Shown one piece after another: positions 5,982 through 12,127 of a stretch of 12,127 nucleotides of DNA. The stretch comes from an uncultured Collinsella sp. GTDB lineage: Bacteria; Actinomycetota; Coriobacteriia; Coriobacteriales; Coriobacteriaceae. The stretch lies in the NCBI GenBank assembly GCA_900552395.1, contig URZJ01000036.1:1-12127 (forward strand), in the 5' to 3' direction. The first letter of the stretch is position 1; each line of letters begins with the position of its first letter. The notes under the pieces are model-generated. The model was not told where the DNA came from and ran no database searches. It saw only the letters and a program-made list of their open reading frames with translations. The position numbers and the translations under genes were made by a program.

Positions 5982-6003
5982 CGGTTTTGATGAGGGGTGT
6001 CGC

Positions 6004-8445
6004 ATGCGGCATGTGCATATTCATGTAACGGGCATTGTGCAGGGCGTTGGCATGCGGCCGTTTGTGTATCGCGAGGCCATGGCGCATGGCATTTGCGGAT
6101 GGGTGCTCAACGCGGGCGACGGCGTGCATATCGAGGCGCACGCTCCGGCCGATGCGCTCGATGCTTTTGTTGCCGCGCTTTCTGAGCATGCGCCCGCGGC
6201 GGCTCGCGTTGAGCGAGTCGATATTGCGGATTTGAAGCCTGGCGGCTGGAGCGCTACCGATGAACAGGGTTTTCGCATCGTAGCATCGCAGGACCAGACC
6301 GCGCACACGACGCTCGTCTCACCCGATATCGCCACCTGCGATGATTGTCTGCGCGAGTTGTTCGACCCCGCCGATCGGCGCTATCACTACCCTTTTATCA
6401 ACTGTACCAACTGCGGACCGCGCTTTACCATCATCCGGTCGCTGCCTTATGACCGAGCGGCCACGTCGATGAATTGTTTTCCCATGTGTCCTGAGTGTGC
6501 CGCGGAGTATGCCGACCCACTCGACCGGCGTTTTCACGCGCAGCCCGATGCCTGCTTTGATTGCGGGCCGCATATCACGTGGCGCGAAGCGAGCGTGGGC
6601 GGTGAGCCGGGCGAAGCCGCCGCGTTGCCGGCCGTCGGCACCACGCGCGAGACCAGCGACGCCATTATCGACCGCTGTGTTGAGCTGCTGGCCGGTGGCG
6701 GTATCGTCGCCATCAAGGGTCTGGGCGGATTTCACTTGGCATGCGACGCTTCCAACGAGCAGGCGGTAGCCGAGCTTCGCCGCCGCAAACGCCGCAGCAA
6801 CAAACCGCTTGCCGTTATGGTACGCGACCTTGCCGACGCTGAACGCCTGTGCCATGTCAACGACGTTGCACGCGGCTTGCTGGCCGGCAGCATTCGCCCC
6901 ATTGTGCTGCTGCGCCGACGTGCTGCTTGCGAGAGCGGCGGCTCCCCCGACGCCCTCGCGCTCGCGCCGTCCGTCGCGCACGACCTTCCAGAGCTCGGTG
7001 TTATGCTCCCCTACACCCCGCTTCAGCATCTGTTGCTTGCCGCGGCAGAAGCCCGCGGTATGCACGCGCTCGTCATGACCAGCGGAAACCTGAGCGAAGA
7101 GCCCATCGAGACCGATGACGATCTTGCCTGGGCGCGCCTCGTTGCCGCCGGCATTGCCGACGCGCTGCTCGGCAACGACCGCGCGATTCTCTCGCGCTAC
7201 GACGACTCCGTGGTACGCGTGGTCGATGGCGCCGCCATGCCTGTGCGTCGCGCACGCGGATATGCGCCGCAGCCGTTAGCGCTGCCGGCGCTCGACGGCA
7301 CTGCACCCTGCGTGCTCGCCTGCGGGCCGCAGCAAAAAGCTACGATCGCGCTCACGCGCGAGGACGCCGACGGCCATGTGGCCTGTTTTGTGTCGCAGCA
7401 TATCGGCGATGTCGAAAACGGCGAGACCTTCGATGCCTGGAACGCCGCGCGCACGCGCTTGGAAAACCTCTTTGACCTGGCGCCTGCCGCCTTGGCATGT
7501 GACATGCATCCCAGCTATCTGTCGAGCCAGTGGGCGCGTGAACTGGCACGGAAGCACAATCTGCCGCTTATCGAAGTCCAACATCATCATGCACATATCG
7601 CGAGCGTGATGGCCGAGGCCATCGCCGCGGGCCAGCTTACAACCGACGCGCGTGTCCTTGGCATCGCCTTTGACGGCACCGGCGCCGGCACCGATGGGAC
7701 CATTTGGGGCGGCGAGTTTCTTGTTGCCGGCCTTGCCGATTTTGAACGCGCCGCGCACCTGCGCACCTGGGCGCTCCCCGGCGGGGCGGCCTCCGTGCGC
7801 GACGCCCGCCGCAATGCCTTTGCCCTGCTGAGCGAGCTCGGCCTGCTCGAGCACCCGGGTGCCGCGGGGCTATTGGGCGCCCTCGACGAGCAAACGCGCA
7901 GCGTGACAGCCACCATGATCGAGCGCGGCATCAACAGCCCGCGTACCAGCAGCATGGGGCGTCTCTTTGATGCCGCGGCGGCAATTCTCGGCACCTGCGA
8001 CAAGGCAACCTACGAGGGCGAACCCGCCATCGAACTCGAAGCCGCCGCCTGGCGCGCGCTCGGCGGTAAGACCGTTCGTCTCGACGGCAATCATGCAGGC
8101 GTATTCACGTCTGCCGACGACTCCCCCATCTTGGACCCCCAACCGCTCATCGAAGCTCTTCTGAATGGAATCGAGGCAGGCGCGCCGGCCGACCGGCTCG
8201 CCCTCGGGTTTCACATCGCCATTACGCACGCTACGACCCACATCGCACGCGAAATCTGTGCGCGCGAAGGCCTCGATACCGTCGCGCTCTCGGGCGGTGT
8301 GTTCATGAACCGGCTTTTGCTTCAGCTCCTTACCCACGAACTCAAAGACGCCGGTCTTGCCGTCTTGATCCCCCACGCCGTGCCCGTTAACGACGGCTGC
8401 ATCGCCTACGGTCAGGCCGCCATCGCTCGCGCTCGCCTCGCGTAG
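6004..8445 (+). CDS. hypF: Hydrogenase maturation carbamoyltransferase HypF
   Basis: 813 residues, cytoplasmic. It uses carbamoyl phosphate and ATP to make carbamoyl-AMP and transfers the carbamoyl group to the C-terminal Cys of HypE, the source of the cyanide ligands of [NiFe]-hydrogenase. Domains in order: acylphosphatase (~1-92; GIVQGVGMRPFVYR with the catalytic Arg18); double zinc finger (Cys112/115, Cys134/137, Cys162/165, Cys184/187); YrdC-like domain (~210-400; IVAIKGLGGFHLACDA); and a Kae1-like carbamoyltransferase with VQHHHAH at 525-531, FDGTGAGTDGTIWGGE, and SGGVFMNR near the end. Length is normal and all motifs are intact. ATG 6004 is preferred (GAGGGGTG 5-12 bases upstream, and MRHVHIHVTG is a typical HypF start) over a TTG at 5977 lying inside the hairpin. 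It lies 117 bases after nikR and 146 bases before hypC. Confidence 0.97.
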   Translation: MRHVHIHVTGIVQGVGMRPFVYREAMAHGICGWVLNAGDGVHIEAHAPADALDAFVAALSEHAPAAARVERVDIADLKPGGWSATDEQGFRIVASQDQTAHTTLVSPDIATCDDCLRELFDPADRRYHYPFINCTNCGPRFTIIRSLPYDRAATSMNCFPMCPECAAEYADPLDRRFHAQPDACFDCGPHITWREASVGGEPGEAAALPAVGTTRETSDAIIDRCVELLAGGGIVAIKGLGGFHLACDASNEQAVAELRRRKRRSNKPLAVMVRDLADAERLCHVNDVARGLLAGSIRPIVLLRRRAACESGGSPDALALAPSVAHDLPELGVMLPYTPLQHLLLAAAEARGMHALVMTSGNLSEEPIETDDDLAWARLVAAGIADALLGNDRAILSRYDDSVVRVVDGAAMPVRRARGYAPQPLALPALDGTAPCVLACGPQQKATIALTREDADGHVACFVSQHIGDVENGETFDAWNAARTRLENLFDLAPAALACDMHPSYLSSQWARELARKHNLPLIEVQHHHAHIASVMAEAIAAGQLTTDARVLGIAFDGTGAGTDGTIWGGEFLVAGLADFERAAHLRTWALPGGAASVRDARRNAFALLSELGLLEHPGAAGLLGALDEQTRSVTATMIERGINSPRTSSMGRLFDAAAAILGTCDKATYEGEPAIELEAAAWRALGGKTVRLDGNHAGVFTSADDSPILDPQPLIEALLNGIEAGAPADRLALGFHIAITHATTHIAREICAREGLDTVALSGGVFMNRLLLQLLTHELKDAGLAVLIPHAVPVNDGCIAYGQAAIARARLA

Positions 8446-8506
8446 ACAGCATTGCGATAGGCTGTTTTGCCAGCCTGCGCGCCGCCGTCTCACAGGTGTA
8501 ACGCGT

Positions 8507-8535
8507 TTGCTCGTGACTCCCGCGAGCGCTACCAT
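8507..8535 (+). promoter_or_regulatory. Candidate promoter for hypCDE
   Basis: In the 146-base hypF-hypC gap, TTGCTC (8507-8512) and TACCAT (8530-8535) are separated by 17 bases. Each is only a partial match to the TTGACA/TATAAT consensus. A short palindrome, CCATCA-AC-TGATGG, overlaps the -10 and could be an operator. The gap is otherwise unexplained, so a second promoter is reasonable but not shown. Confidence 0.25.
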
Positions 8536-8591
8536 CAACTGATGGGTAATTAGGCGCCTATCCAGCGCAAAACGTATAAAAGGGGAACATT

Positions 8592-8852
8592 ATGTGCCTT
8601 GCCGTTCCCGGTAAAGTGGTCAAACGCGACGACGACCTTAAGGCGACCGTCGACATGATGGGCATCGAGCGCCCCGTTTCGCTGCGCCTCGTGCCGACGG
8701 CACAGGTAGGCGACTATATTCTCGTGCACGCCGGCTTTGGCATTCAGATCGTCGACGAGCAGGAAGCCCAAGAGACACTCGAACTCGTCAATACCATGGC
8801 CGAGCTGGCCGAAGAGGACCAGCTCGCCACCAACCCGGCCGAGGCATACTAG
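8592..8852 (+). CDS. hypC: Hydrogenase maturation chaperone HypC
   Basis: 86 residues, HypC/HybG/HupF family, cytoplasmic. It binds HypD during assembly of the Fe(CN)2CO unit and delivers it to the hydrogenase large subunit. The diagnostic MCLAVPGKV start carries the essential Cys2 (exposed after Met removal), and the conserved GDYILVHAGFGI segment carries His46. The small OB-like barrel ends at about residue 60, and the C-terminal ~25 residues are an acidic helix ending NPAEAY. AGGGGA lies about 6 bases upstream of the ATG. Its TAG overlaps the GTG of hypD (TAGTG), so the two partners are translationally coupled, fitting their 1:1 complex. Confidence 0.96.
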   Translation: MCLAVPGKVVKRDDDLKATVDMMGIERPVSLRLVPTAQVGDYILVHAGFGIQIVDEQEAQETLELVNTMAELAEEDQLATNPAEAY

Positions 8853-9964
8853 TGGCGGCGGCGCAGCCGGTTCGCTCCGGTATCGACTTTTCGGCATTTC
8901 GCGACCCCAAGCTGGCTCGCGAGCTCATTGATCGTATTCACGAGCTTGTCGGCAACCGCAGCATCAACCTTATGGAAGTCTGCGGTACGCATACCGTGAG
9001 CATTGGCCGCTATGGCTTTCGCTCCATTATGCCGACGGGACTCAAACTGCTAAGCGGCCCGGGATGCCCCGTTTGCGTCACCGCCAACCGCGACATCGAT
9101 CACGCAATTGCGCTTTCCAACATGGACGGCGCCATCATCACCACCTTTGGCGACATGATGCGCGTGCCCGGATCGTCCACCTCGCTTGCCGCGCAAAAGG
9201 CGGCGGGGCGCGACATCCGCATCGTCTACTCTCCGCTCGACGCACTCGACATTGCCGAGCAAAATCCCGAACGCCCGGTCATCTTTATGGGCGTCGGCTT
9301 TGAGACCACAACGCCCACCATTGCCGCCGCTATCCTGGAGGCCGACGCGCGCGGGCTCCAGAACTTCTCGGTCTACTGTGCTCACAAGACCACGCCGCCG
9401 GCTCTGCGTGCGATCTCCAACGACCCCGAGACGACCATCGACGGCTTTATCCTGCCTGGTCACGTCGCTACCATCACGGGCCTGGCACCCTTTAGGTTTT
9501 TGGTCGATGAGTTCGAGACCCCCGGCGTGGTCACGGGATTTGAGCCGGTCGATATCTTGCAGGGCATCAGCATGCTGGTCCAGATGGTTGTCGAGCACAG
9601 GCCCGCAATCGACAACGCCTACCGCCGTGGCGTCAACGCTGACGGCAACCCCGTGGCACGCCAGCTGGTCGAGCAGGTGTTTGAGCCGTGCGACACCACG
9701 TGGCGCGGGCTGGGACCGATTGCCAACTCGGGTCTTTCCATCCGACCCGAATTCGCGCGCTTTGATGCCGGCGCCCGCTTTGACGTGCCCATTGAGGCGA
9801 CGGTCGAGCCGCGCGGGTGCCGCTGCGGCGACGTGCTGCGCGGTGCCATCACGCCGAGCGACTGCCCATTGTTTGGCCGCACCTGCACGCCCGAGCACCC
9901 CGTCGGCCCGTGCATGGTGAGCTCCGAAGGCAGCTGCGCGGCGTACTACCGCTACCGCGACTAA
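8852..9964 (+). CDS. hypD: Hydrogenase maturation scaffold HypD
   Basis: 370 residues, iron-sulfur protein of the cytoplasmic HypCD complex on which the Fe(CN)2CO group is built. Key motifs: CGTHT at 44-48, whose Cys44 is the cyanide/iron-binding residue; GPGCPVC with Cys72 and Cys75, the redox pair; TTFGDMMRVPGS; and GFETTTPT. The C-terminal cluster-binding region is rich in Cys (323, 325, 338, 345, 354, 362), from which the [4Fe-4S] ligands are drawn. Length is normal. The GTG start overlaps the hypC stop by 1 base. The next in-frame Met lies inside conserved sequence (LMEVCGTHT), so GTG is the only sensible start. The first ~10 residues are a variable lead-in. Confidence 0.97.
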   Translation: MAAAQPVRSGIDFSAFRDPKLARELIDRIHELVGNRSINLMEVCGTHTVSIGRYGFRSIMPTGLKLLSGPGCPVCVTANRDIDHAIALSNMDGAIITTFGDMMRVPGSSTSLAAQKAAGRDIRIVYSPLDALDIAEQNPERPVIFMGVGFETTTPTIAAAILEADARGLQNFSVYCAHKTTPPALRAISNDPETTIDGFILPGHVATITGLAPFRFLVDEFETPGVVTGFEPVDILQGISMLVQMVVEHRPAIDNAYRRGVNADGNPVARQLVEQVFEPCDTTWRGLGPIANSGLSIRPEFARFDAGARFDVPIEATVEPRGCRCGDVLRGAITPSDCPLFGRTCTPEHPVGPCMVSSEGSCAAYYRYRD

Positions 9965-10012
9965 CCCGGACGCGCCCGCATGCTGACACCACCCACGATT
10001 GGAGTTTTCGAT

Positions 10013-11047
10013 ATGTCCCGTACTGCCACCGATAGCACTGTCCTGCTGGGCCACGGCTCCGGCGGCCAGATGATGAAGCGCATTATCGATGAGGTCTTTC
10101 TGGATGCCTTTGGGTCGCCCGAGCTGCTTGCGGGCAACGATGCTGGTGTCGCCGCGCTGCCCGCAAGCGAGCGAATCGCCATGTCGACCGACAGCTTTGT
10201 GGTAACGCCGCAGTTCTTCCCCGGCGGCAATATCGGCCGCCTCGCCGTATGCGGAACCGTCAACGACGTCGCGACCTCGGGCGCTAACGTGCGCTACCTG
10301 TCGTGCGGCTTTATCCTCGAAGAGGGCTATCCCATGGACAAGCTGCGCCAGATTGTGCAGACCATGGCCGAAACGGCGCGCGAGGCGGGCGTGAAGATTA
10401 TCACCGGCGACACCAAGGTGGTCGAGCGTGGCGGTGCCGACGGCGTCTACATCAATACCGCCGGCGTGGGCGAGGTGCCCGCGGGCATGGCGCTCAGCGG
10501 CGCCAACTGCCGCCCCAGCGACGTCATCCTGGTCTCAGGCACGCTAGGCGACCACGGCATCGCCATCATGAGCCAGCGCGAGGGCTTGGCGTTTTCGAGC
10601 AACATCGAAAGCGACGCCGCACCGCTCAATCATCTGGTTGCCGACGTGCTCGCCGCCGCCCCCGACACCCGCTGCTTCCGCGACCCCACGCGCGGCGGCC
10701 TGGCATCCACGCTCAACGAGTTTGCCCAGGCCAGCGGCGTTGCCATGGAGATCGACGAGGATGCTGTGCCCGTGCGCCCCGACGTGCAGGCCGCCTGCGA
10801 GATGCTCGGCTACGATGTGCTGCAGGTGGCAAACGAGGGCAAGATGGTTGCCGTGGTGCCGGCCGAGCAGGCCGATGCCGCGCTGGCAGCCATGCGCGCC
10901 GCGCGCTACGGCGAAAACGCCGCGATTATCGGTCGCGTGCTGCCGCTTGCCGAGGACACCCGTCCCGCCGCGCGCGTACGCACCGGCTGGGGATCGACCC
11001 GCATCCTCGACATGCTCGTAGGAGAACAGCTTCCGAGAATTTGCTAG
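10013..11047 (+). CDS. hypE: Hydrogenase maturation dehydratase HypE
   Basis: 344 residues, PurM/AIR-synthetase-like ATP-dependent enzyme. It receives a carbamoyl group from HypF on its C-terminal cysteine and dehydrates it to thiocyanate for transfer to HypCD iron. Seen: LLGHGSGGQ at 11-19; GNDAGVAAL; STDSFVVTPQFFPGGNIG; a central glycine-rich GDTKVVERGGADGVYINT; DPTRGGLASTLNE; and the family-defining end GSTRILDMLVGEQLPRIC with acceptor Cys344. ATG 10013 is chosen because GGAG (10001-10004) sits 8 bases upstream; an earlier in-frame ATG at 9980 has no such site. It follows hypD by 48 bases in the same direction. A weak 5-bp hairpin (CCGCA/TGCGG, 11055-11076) follows but has no T-run. Confidence 0.97.
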   Translation: MSRTATDSTVLLGHGSGGQMMKRIIDEVFLDAFGSPELLAGNDAGVAALPASERIAMSTDSFVVTPQFFPGGNIGRLAVCGTVNDVATSGANVRYLSCGFILEEGYPMDKLRQIVQTMAETAREAGVKIITGDTKVVERGGADGVYINTAGVGEVPAGMALSGANCRPSDVILVSGTLGDHGIAIMSQREGLAFSSNIESDAAPLNHLVADVLAAAPDTRCFRDPTRGGLASTLNEFAQASGVAMEIDEDAVPVRPDVQAACEMLGYDVLQVANEGKMVAVVPAEQADAALAAMRAARYGENAAIIGRVLPLAEDTRPAARVRTGWGSTRILDMLVGEQLPRIC

Positions 11048-11170
11048 GGCGGAACCGCACGGTCGGCGCGATGCGGCTTGATATCCCTGGAGATGTTCAG
11101 ATTTCGAGCACGCCCGACGCGGAAGCCCAGTATTATGGGGTGCGTTTTAAACCCAATGACGGGAGCTTTC

Positions 11171-11839
11171 ATGGCAGCAGCTTTTTCCCATGTGATTTTT
11201 GATTTAGACGGCACCATCCTCAACACGCTCGAAGACCTGGCGGCCGCCGGCAACCACACCTGCGAGATGCACGGCTGGCCCACGTTTGCCGTGGACGAGT
11301 ACCGCTACAAGGTGGGAAACGGCATGCTCAAGCTGGTCGAGCGCTTTATGCCTGCCGAGTATGCGGGCGACGGTCGCATGTTTGAGCAGACGCTTGCCGA
11401 GTTTAGGGCCTATTACGGCGAGCACAAGGAGGACCACACTGCCCCCTATGCCGGTACTATCGAGATGCTCGACCGCCTGCGCGCCGCGGGCGTGCAGCTT
11501 GCCGTGCTCACCAACAAGGACCACGTCTCGGCGGTTCCGCTTATCGAGAAATACTTTGGTTCCGAGCGCTTTGCGCTGGTGCAGGGCCGAGTCGATGCGT
11601 TTCCTCCCAAGCCCGAGGCGCCTGTTACGCTGCATGTGATGAAAGAGCTAGGCGCCGATCCGGCAACCACACTCTATGTAGGCGATTCCAATGTCGATAT
11701 CCTGACCGGTCACAATGCCGGCCTCAAGAGCGCCGGTGTCAGCTGGGGCTTCCGCGGCCGCGCAGAGCTGGAAGCCGCCGGCGCCGACTACGTGGTGGAC
11801 ACCCAAGACGAGCTCTCGGCGCTGATTCTGGGCGAGTAG
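11171..11839 (+). CDS. HAD-superfamily phosphatase, phosphoglycolate-phosphatase-like
   Basis: 222 residues, cytoplasmic HAD hydrolase of the Gph/PGP-like group with an alpha-helical cap. Catalytic motifs: I, FDLDGT, with nucleophile Asp11 and acid/base Asp13; II, LTNK, with Thr114; III, Lys147 in PPKPEAP; IV, GDSNVD, with Asp172 and Asp176 for magnesium. The substrate is probably a small phosphomonoester. Phosphoglycolate is the usual annotation, but the cap sequence does not prove it. The start at 11171 is supported by GGGAG (11161-11165) five bases upstream and by MAAAFSHVIFDLDGT beginning directly at the first strand. The frame stays open up to 11078, but that extension is not family-like. 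The 123-base gap after hypE and a TATTAT at 11131-11136 suggest separate transcription. No functional link to hyp is evident. Confidence 0.93.
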   Translation: MAAAFSHVIFDLDGTILNTLEDLAAAGNHTCEMHGWPTFAVDEYRYKVGNGMLKLVERFMPAEYAGDGRMFEQTLAEFRAYYGEHKEDHTAPYAGTIEMLDRLRAAGVQLAVLTNKDHVSAVPLIEKYFGSERFALVQGRVDAFPPKPEAPVTLHVMKELGADPATTLYVGDSNVDILTGHNAGLKSAGVSWGFRGRAELEAAGADYVVDTQDELSALILGE

Positions 11840-11880
11840 CGGGGCTGTCGCTCAACACGGCTGCATAGATTCTGTCGCGC

Positions 11881-12066
11881 GGAAAGCGCATCCCGTTTTG
11901 CCGCCCCAGAATGGGATGCGCTTTCCGGTTGAGCCTTGTCGGGGAAACGGCATCCCGTTTCAGAGCAATATTCCGGGTCGCACTTTCCACAACCCACCCC
12001 ATCCGGAAACCGCGACCCGCTATTCGGCCAAATACCGGCTCGTATTTTCCCGAGCATTCGATGCAA
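11881..12066. repeat. Three 62-bp units, each with paired inverted arms
   Basis: Six copies of an arm fitting GGAAASNGCRWCCC alternate in orientation. They lie at 11881-11894 (+), 11913-11926 (-), 11943-11956 (+), 11975-11988 (-), 12005-12018 (+) and, degenerate, 12037-12050 (-). Starts are spaced 32, 30, 32, 30 and 32 bases, so the unit is 62 bp repeated three times (11881, 11943, 12005). Arms 1 and 2 are perfect complements (14 bp). Arms 4 and 5 share GCGACCC and pair with each other. Arm 3 can also fold on itself (GAAACGG/CCGTTTC). There is no T-run or ORF. It lies just after the HAD gene and looks like a REP/BIME-type intergenic array. Confidence 0.75.
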
Positions 12067-12075
12067 CGCTGGCGC

Positions 12076-12127
12076 AAGGAGTGTCCCCAACTGCCGGCAG
12101 AAAAGGAACGTCCCCAAGTGCCGCCCC
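12076..12127. repeat. 27-bp-period direct repeat, cut by window end
   Basis: Positions 12076-12096 and 12103-12123 are 21-bp direct repeats with 18 identities, of the form AAGGAnnGTCCCCAAnTGCCG, offset by 27 bp. Read on the other strand they give CGGCAnTTGGGGACnnTCCTT. The array may continue beyond the window. It is a different sequence family from the 62-bp array next to it. Confidence 0.65.

Noticed and set aside
5887..6003. NikR operator in front of hypF
   Set aside because: No GTATGA-N16-TCATAC-like pair could be found; the palindrome there is a 30-bp hairpin of different sequence. Operators in this phylum may differ, so this is not excluded experimentally.
9050..10054. Minus-strand open frame of 334 codons opposite hypD
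   Set aside because: Antisense shadow; hypD is unambiguous on the plus strand.
11054..11077. Terminator after hypE
   Set aside because: Only a 5-bp stem (CCGCA/TGCGG) with no T-run, so it is too weak to call.
11078..11170. N-terminal extension of the HAD phosphatase
   Set aside because: HAD proteins start just before the DLDGT strand, and GGGAG precedes the ATG at 11171.
10303..11202. Plus-strand open frame of 299 codons overlapping hypE
   Set aside because: Arg-rich out-of-frame reading of hypE with no recognisable domain.
11881..12066. CRISPR array
   Set aside because: Arms alternate in orientation, the conserved unit is only 14 bp, there are three units at most, and no cas gene is present.

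Overview
The window is GC-rich, densely coded DNA from what looks like a gut Coriobacteriia (Actinomycetota), most likely Collinsella or a close relative. This assignment rests on general resemblance: codon use, the style of the hyp proteins, and palindromic intergenic repeats of a kind I associate with that group. No rRNA or marker gene in the window proves it.

Left third (1-3310): an unstable zone. A ~280-bp nested palindromic element (19-300) is followed by a decayed IS3-type orfA remnant (about 410-804). That remnant is cut off exactly where a second, better preserved IS3-family element begins (805-2025, transposase on the minus strand, 34-bp imperfect terminal inverted repeats). The second element keeps its DDE residues but appears to have lost ~28 residues just after the catalytic Glu. 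Its other end abuts the 3' end of a five-helix membrane protein gene (2023-3141, minus) and supplies that gene's stop codon. No target-site duplication is visible.

Middle (3311-5126): a 5'-truncated GHKL (AgrC-type) sensor kinase relic whose H-box looks destroyed by C-to-T changes, then a conserved-looking minus-strand protein of unknown function (3863-4438), and divergent from it a thioredoxin gene (4575-4895). A good intrinsic terminator (5017-5054) closes the thioredoxin unit.

Right half (5127-11047): a nickel / [NiFe]-hydrogenase maturation locus. An 82-residue helical protein of unknown function sits 1 nt upstream of nikR, a nickel-responsive ribbon-helix-helix repressor with an unusual His/Cys-rich N-terminal tail. 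Then come hypF, hypC, hypD and hypE, all in the same direction. HypF makes thiocarbamate on the C-terminal Cys of HypE, HypE dehydrates it to thiocyanate, and HypC-HypD assemble the Fe(CN)2CO group of the hydrogenase. hypA, hypB and the hydrogenase structural genes are not in the window. A strong nested hairpin lies between nikR and hypF.

Far right (11048-12127): a HAD-family phosphatase (11171-11839), then a gene-free tail. The tail has a 62-bp-period array of six alternately oriented copies of a GGAAASNGCRWCCC-like arm (11881-12066) and a 27-bp-period direct repeat running off the window end (12076-12127).
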